From positions 990,001-1,054,000 of the forward strand of contig NZ_CP120416.1 in assembly GCF_032773895.1 (NCBI RefSeq): a DNA stretch of 64,000 bases, written 5' to 3'. Position 1 is the stretch's first letter; the number at the start of each line of letters is the position of its first letter. The position numbers and the translations under genes are program-made. The notes under the pieces are model-generated. The model had not been told where the DNA came from, did not search any database, and worked only from the letters and a program-made list of their open reading frames with translations. This document shows positions 60,667-64,000 of the stretch, one piece after another. The stretch is from Teredinibacter sp. KSP-S5-2 (GTDB lineage: Bacteria > Pseudomonadota > Gammaproteobacteria > Pseudomonadales > Cellvibrionaceae).

Positions 60667-61083
60667 GTGTCGCGGGATTGTTTTGTCTGTAGAAAATGGG
60701 CGAGGGGCTTTGGTTGGTCGCAACCGCCTTTAAGTATCCGTCATTACCCGGTGCGTTTACTTACTGTAATAGACATGGCTTCGCCAAGAAAGTACTGCTC
60801 AAAGCAATGCCAGGACATCGACACACGGCTCCGCTTTATTGGAGTGAATGTGGATAACGAAAACATACATACGCAGGCCATCGATTTAACGATTGGGCCG
60901 CTGGCGGATTATATCTGCCAACAGGTGGGCGTAACAAAGTCACTGGAAGAATACACCAAAGACAACATCGTGGGCTTAATTGAAACCGTGGTGGCGAGTT
61001 ACCACCGTCAACGCCAATCCATCGCTAACCAAATACAAGCACAAGCGTCTTCCGATTTTATCGAAGACCGTGTGTCGTTTTAA
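60667..61083 (+). CDS. DUF6511-like phage protein
   Basis: The start is GTG 60667, just after AGGCAGAGA. The 138-residue product begins 'SRDCFVCRKWARGFGWSQPP' and continues with 'RKYCSKQCQDI', a four-Cys zinc-binding pattern (CxxC...CxxxC). This resembles DUF6511 proteins seen in prophage replication modules. Helices follow. The role is unknown; DNA or protein contact through the zinc site is likely. It ends 13 bases before the nuclease gene. Confidence 0.65.
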   Translation: MSRDCFVCRKWARGFGWSQPPLSIRHYPVRLLTVIDMASPRKYCSKQCQDIDTRLRFIGVNVDNENIHTQAIDLTIGPLADYICQQVGVTKSLEEYTKDNIVGLIETVVASYHRQRQSIANQIQAQASSDFIEDRVSF

Positions 61084-61096
61084 TGGAGGTGTGACC

Positions 61097-61858
61097 ATGT
61101 TGGATTTTAATCATCGACTCAGTTTTTCTGAGGCCATCATGAAACGCATTGATCTTGCCTTGGATGCGGAAAACAAACTCAAACCAAAACGAAATTATCT
61201 CGGCGCATCGCGATTGGGCGCATCCTGTGACCGTGCGTTGCAATATGAGTATAGCAATACACCGAAAGACCCTGGACGAGACTTCTTGGGTACCACACTA
61301 AGAAACTTCGATGCAGGTCATGTCTTTGAAGATCTGATGGTGCGATGGCTAAAGATGGCCGGTTTTGAATTACTGACGCACAGCAGCGATGGGGATCAAT
61401 TTGGTTTTGAAACTCTGGATGGGAAAATTCAGGGGCATATCGATGGGGTGATTGTGAATGCGCCGAGTCAATTTGATTTTTCTTTTCCCATGTTGTGGGA
61501 GTGTAAATCCAAGGCCAACAAAGTCTGGAGGCAAATCAAAAATCAGGGAGTTGAAATTGTTGATCCGGTGTATGCCGCACAGATGCCGTTGTATCAAGCC
61601 TATCTTGAACCGCAATTTCCAGGTATATCAAGCAATCCCGCATTGTTTACTGCCATCAACAAAGAGACCGCTGAAATTCATTTCGAGTTAGTGGCATTTA
61701 ACGGCGCGCTGGCCCAACAACGTTCGGATCGTGGTGTGCGGATTATCGAAGCGTGTGAGGCTGGTGAGTTGCAACCGCGCATGACTAAAACCGACACCCA
61801 CTACGAATGTCGAATATGTCCGTGGCAGGATCGATGTTGGGAGCGTGTGCCTCGATGA
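61097..61858 (+). CDS. Cas4-like PD-(D/E)XK nuclease with Fe-S-type cysteines
   Basis: Start at ATG 61097 with TGGAGGTG before it. In the 253-residue product, 'GHIDGVI' (about 113-119) supplies the catalytic Asp and 'LWECKSKANK' (about 132-141) the ExK. A Cys near 44 ('LGASCDRALQ') and the C-terminal 'CRICPWQDRC' (CxxCx5C) form the four-cysteine Fe-S clamp of the Cas4/AddB family. It is probably an exonuclease for phage recombination or replication; no CRISPR array is present. The stop overlaps the primase start (ATGA). Confidence 0.82.
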   Translation: MLDFNHRLSFSEAIMKRIDLALDAENKLKPKRNYLGASRLGASCDRALQYEYSNTPKDPGRDFLGTTLRNFDAGHVFEDLMVRWLKMAGFELLTHSSDGDQFGFETLDGKIQGHIDGVIVNAPSQFDFSFPMLWECKSKANKVWRQIKNQGVEIVDPVYAAQMPLYQAYLEPQFPGISSNPALFTAINKETAEIHFELVAFNGALAQQRSDRGVRIIEACEAGELQPRMTKTDTHYECRICPWQDRCWERVPR

Positions 61859-64000
61859 GTGATAACGCCTGGTTGAATTTTAATTCAGCGGACGATGTTT
61901 CCCAATCGCAAATCGATAGCCAGGATGCAATGGAAATTAAATCCCGCATTCTGGATCGATTGGATTCGGTGTTGGATACGTTTTTTCCTGAAGGAAAAGT
62001 GCGTGGTCAACAATTTGTGATTGGTGATCTGGAAGGCAACCGGGGGAAAAGCTTAGTCGTCGAGTTAGGTGGCAGCAAGCAGGGTCTATGGACAGACTTT
62101 GCTACTGGCGAAGGCGGAGACATTGTCGATTTGTGGGCGAGAGTTCACCGCTTCGACGTGCAGAGCGAATTTACAAAAATCATTCAGGATATGGCGGTAT
62201 GGCTGGGGGAAACACCAGCATTTACAAATAAACCAAAAATAAAATCACCGCCGAAGGATGAGCTGGGTCACTGGTCGCATAAATGGGATTACCACGATGC
62301 CGATGGAAAGCTTATCGCCTGTGTCTATCGCTACGACACCGAGGAAGGAAAAGAATTTAGACCGTGGGATGTGTTAGCGCGAAAAGGGCTGGCACCTAAT
62401 CCGCGTCCGCTCTACAACCAAGTCGGCATTGCCAAAGCCACGGATGTGATTTTGGTGGAGGGAGAAAAATGCTGTGATGCGTTAATCGCTCACGACTTTA
62501 CTGCCACCACGGCAATGAACGGTGCAAATGCGCCAATAGAAAAAACCGATTGGTCTCCCTTGGAAGGCAAGCGAGTTTTGATCTGGCCGGATAACGATGA
62601 GGCTGGAAAAGAATACGCAGAAAAAGCGGCACAGGCCATTGCGGAAGCGGGGGCTGATGAAGTATCGATCCTCAATCTTCCGACCGACCTGCGACCTAAA
62701 TGGGATGCCTTCGATGCGGTTTCGGAAGGCATAAATATTCTCGCTTTTCTTAAGAGCACACCGAAAAAAGACATTTTAATGTCAAATGCGGTAGAAGCAT
62801 TTTCGTTGGGAGAATTCATCAATGACAACTCGCCTATGCCGGAGGATCTCATTGAGCCTCGTGTGCTCACGCCAGGAGGGATGGTGGTATTGGGTGGCGC
62901 GCCCAAAGTGGGTAAATCCGATTTTGTGTTGTCCTGGTTAGTCCACATGGCCGCTGGGGAACCGTTTCTGGATTTAAAACCTGCTAAACGTCTACGCGTA
63001 TTTTATTTGCAAGCCGAGGTGCAATATCACTATCTACGTGAGCGATTGCAGAAGATGAATTTATCCGAACTGATGATTTGGCGGGCTTCGGATAATTTAT
63101 TTATTACTCCGCAATTGCGGTTGGTGTTGGACGAAAAAGGGATCGCCAGGGTGTTAAAGGTGATTAAAAATGCGAGTGGGAAAGAACCGATTGATGTGAT
63201 TGCCATTGATCCCCTGCGGAATGTGTTTGACGGCGGGGAAAATGGGGCAACGGAAAATGATAATGCTGCGATGCTTTTTTTTCTAAAGGATCGGGTGGAA
63301 AGGTTGAGAGATCTTGTGAATCCAAAAGCGGGCATCATCATCGTGCATCACACAAAGAAACTGAATAAACGCCAGCTAATTGAAGAGCCTTTTCAATCGT
63401 TCTCTGGGGCAGGGAGCTTACGAGGGTATTACAGCACGGGCATGTTGTTGTATCGCCAGGACGAACACCTTAATGCCCGCACACTCACTATGGAGCTGAG
63501 AAATGGGCCTGCTATCCCCGATAAACTCATCGACAAAAAGCGCGGGCGGTGGGTGGAGCTTGAGTATGAAAGCCAACGTTTGGTGAACCAAAACCACGGA
63601 GAAAAACTCGATGCGGAACGTAGACGTAAACACGACGTGATTTTACAGCTTATTTTCGATGAAGCTGTGCAAGGACGTGTGTATACCATTGCGCAATTTG
63701 CCGAAGCCTTCGAGGGGCGAGCAGGTTTGGGGGCGGATAGAACTATTCAAAATCGAATTGGTGTGCTTGCGACCAAAGGTTACGTTAAGTTTTTTAAAGA
63801 CAGCGATTGCTACGGTAAACCCAGTGTGGCGCGTTCGAAATACGGCTACATGTGTGTGGAGAGAATGGAACTTAAAACGGAAAAATTGGAGACGGATTTT
63901 GAGACAGGTGAGCAAACAAATGTGTGCAAGCCAGTACTTCCGAGTCATTACAAATGTCCGCAAACCGGCGCAGCGTTACCTGTTGAAAACCCGCATATTT
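61855..64000 (+). CDS. TOPRIM primase fused to RepA-like helicase (3' end beyond window)
   Basis: The frame runs open from ATG 61855 to the window edge (715 codons). An N-terminal zinc-free region includes 'GLWTDFATGEGGDIVDLWAR' (about 77-96), typical of primase partners. A TOPRIM domain follows with 'VILVEGEKCCDAL' (about 200) and 'VLIWPDNDEAGKEYA' (about 240). A RecA-type ATPase comes next with Walker A 'GGAPKVGKSDF' (about 345) and 'IDVIAIDPLRNV' as Walker B. It should unwind and prime element DNA. The C-terminus looks wHTH-like ('AQFAEAFEGRAGLGADRTIQ'). The gene is coupled to the Cas4-like gene. Confidence 0.85.
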   Translation, partial: MSDNAWLNFNSADDVSQSQIDSQDAMEIKSRILDRLDSVLDTFFPEGKVRGQQFVIGDLEGNRGKSLVVELGGSKQGLWTDFATGEGGDIVDLWARVHRFDVQSEFTKIIQDMAVWLGETPAFTNKPKIKSPPKDELGHWSHKWDYHDADGKLIACVYRYDTEEGKEFRPWDVLARKGLAPNPRPLYNQVGIAKATDVILVEGEKCCDALIAHDFTATTAMNGANAPIEKTDWSPLEGKRVLIWPDNDEAGKEYAEKAAQAIAEAGADEVSILNLPTDLRPKWDAFDAVSEGINILAFLKSTPKKDILMSNAVEAFSLGEFINDNSPMPEDLIEPRVLTPGGMVVLGGAPKVGKSDFVLSWLVHMAAGEPFLDLKPAKRLRVFYLQAEVQYHYLRERLQKMNLSELMIWRASDNLFITPQLRLVLDEKGIARVLKVIKNASGKEPIDVIAIDPLRNVFDGGENGATENDNAAMLFFLKDRVERLRDLVNPKAGIIIVHHTKKLNKRQLIEEPFQSFSGAGSLRGYYSTGMLLYRQDEHLNARTLTMELRNGPAIPDKLIDKKRGRWVELEYESQRLVNQNHGEKLDAERRRKHDVILQLIFDEAVQGRVYTIAQFAEAFEGRAGLGADRTIQNRIGVLATKGYVKFFKDSDCYGKPSVARSKYGYMCVERMELKTEKLETDFETGEQTNVCKPVLPSHYKCPQTGAALPVENPHI

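Larger units (their letters stand above)
51640..64000. mobile_element. Left part of an integrated element (prophage or ICE) with serine recombinase
   Basis: A leftward recombinase operon at the boundary, then HTH/excisionase-like, Sak4-like ATPase, probable SSB, DUF6511-like protein, Cas4-like nuclease and primase-helicase genes, make a phage-type integration and replication layout. No capsid, terminase or conjugation genes are in view because the window ends inside the primase. The left limit is approximate; I could not identify the core att sequence. Confidence 0.65.

Overview
The window looks like chromosomal DNA of a gammaproteobacterium, probably a marine or aquatic one. This rests on a CsrA nearly identical to the gammaproteobacterial type, a TonB-dependent receptor, a two-partner secretion system with an extended signal peptide, a PEP-CTERM-tagged exported protein and a chromosomal integron cassette array. 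The sequence is moderately AT-rich by eye, and more so from about 30 to 51 kb. I cannot name the genus.

Layout. (1) 1-4.2 kb: the 5' part of a leftward TonB-dependent receptor gene, a regulatory gap with two near-identical palindromes, then an adjacent gene pair resembling a secreted toxin and its immunity protein. (2) 4.4-27.9 kb: a surface and secretion locus, all rightward. It holds a lipoprotein with Ig-like modules and a predicted beta-propeller, a 5093-residue TpsA exoprotein, a membrane protein, a small lipoprotein, the TpsB outer-membrane transporter, a CsrA paralogue, another lipoprotein, a small L,D-transpeptidase-like protein and a membrane-anchored relative of the exonuclease VII large subunit. 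About 9 kb of tpsA encodes roughly 31-32 degenerate modules of about 98 residues. (3) 28-30.8 kb: a glycosyltransferase-like gene, a SRAP (HMCES/YedK-like) gene and a PEP-CTERM protein.

(4) 30.8-51.6 kb is accessory DNA. attC-like sites at about 30.9, 31.9, 32.2, 42.9, 44.0, 44.4, 45.1, 45.3 and 46.1-46.3 kb mark a chromosomal integron array. In five cassettes the first seven to eight bases are complementary to the core at the cassette's own 3' end, as real cassettes require. The array is interrupted by genes without attC sites and by debris: a fragment of an integron integrase joined to a truncated IS transposase, a 12-codon remnant of a second SRAP gene, a TGA-interrupted ORF and tRNA-Ser-like 3' ends. 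Many genes here resemble defence or toxin components: four HEPN proteins (one fused to a degenerate HsdR-like helicase), an ADP-ribosyltransferase-like protein, PD-(D/E)XK-like proteins, a minimal nucleotidyltransferase, a zinc metalloprotease and several small membrane proteins.

(5) 51.6-64 kb is the left part of an integrated element, prophage or ICE. It has a leftward operon with a large serine recombinase and DUF2924, two uncharacterised overlapping genes, a cluster of GTACAT-containing palindromes upstream of an excisionase-like HTH gene, and a rightward replication/recombination module: Sak4-like ATPase, a probable ssDNA-binding protein, a DUF6511-like protein, a Cas4-like Fe-S nuclease and a TOPRIM primase-helicase that runs off the window.

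The strongest candidates for something undescribed are the HEPN plus pseudo-helicase protein at 49.0-50.7 kb, the TpsA operon with its embedded csrA and transpeptidase genes, and the HEPN plus ADP-ribosyltransferase-like pair at 46.3-47.5 kb.
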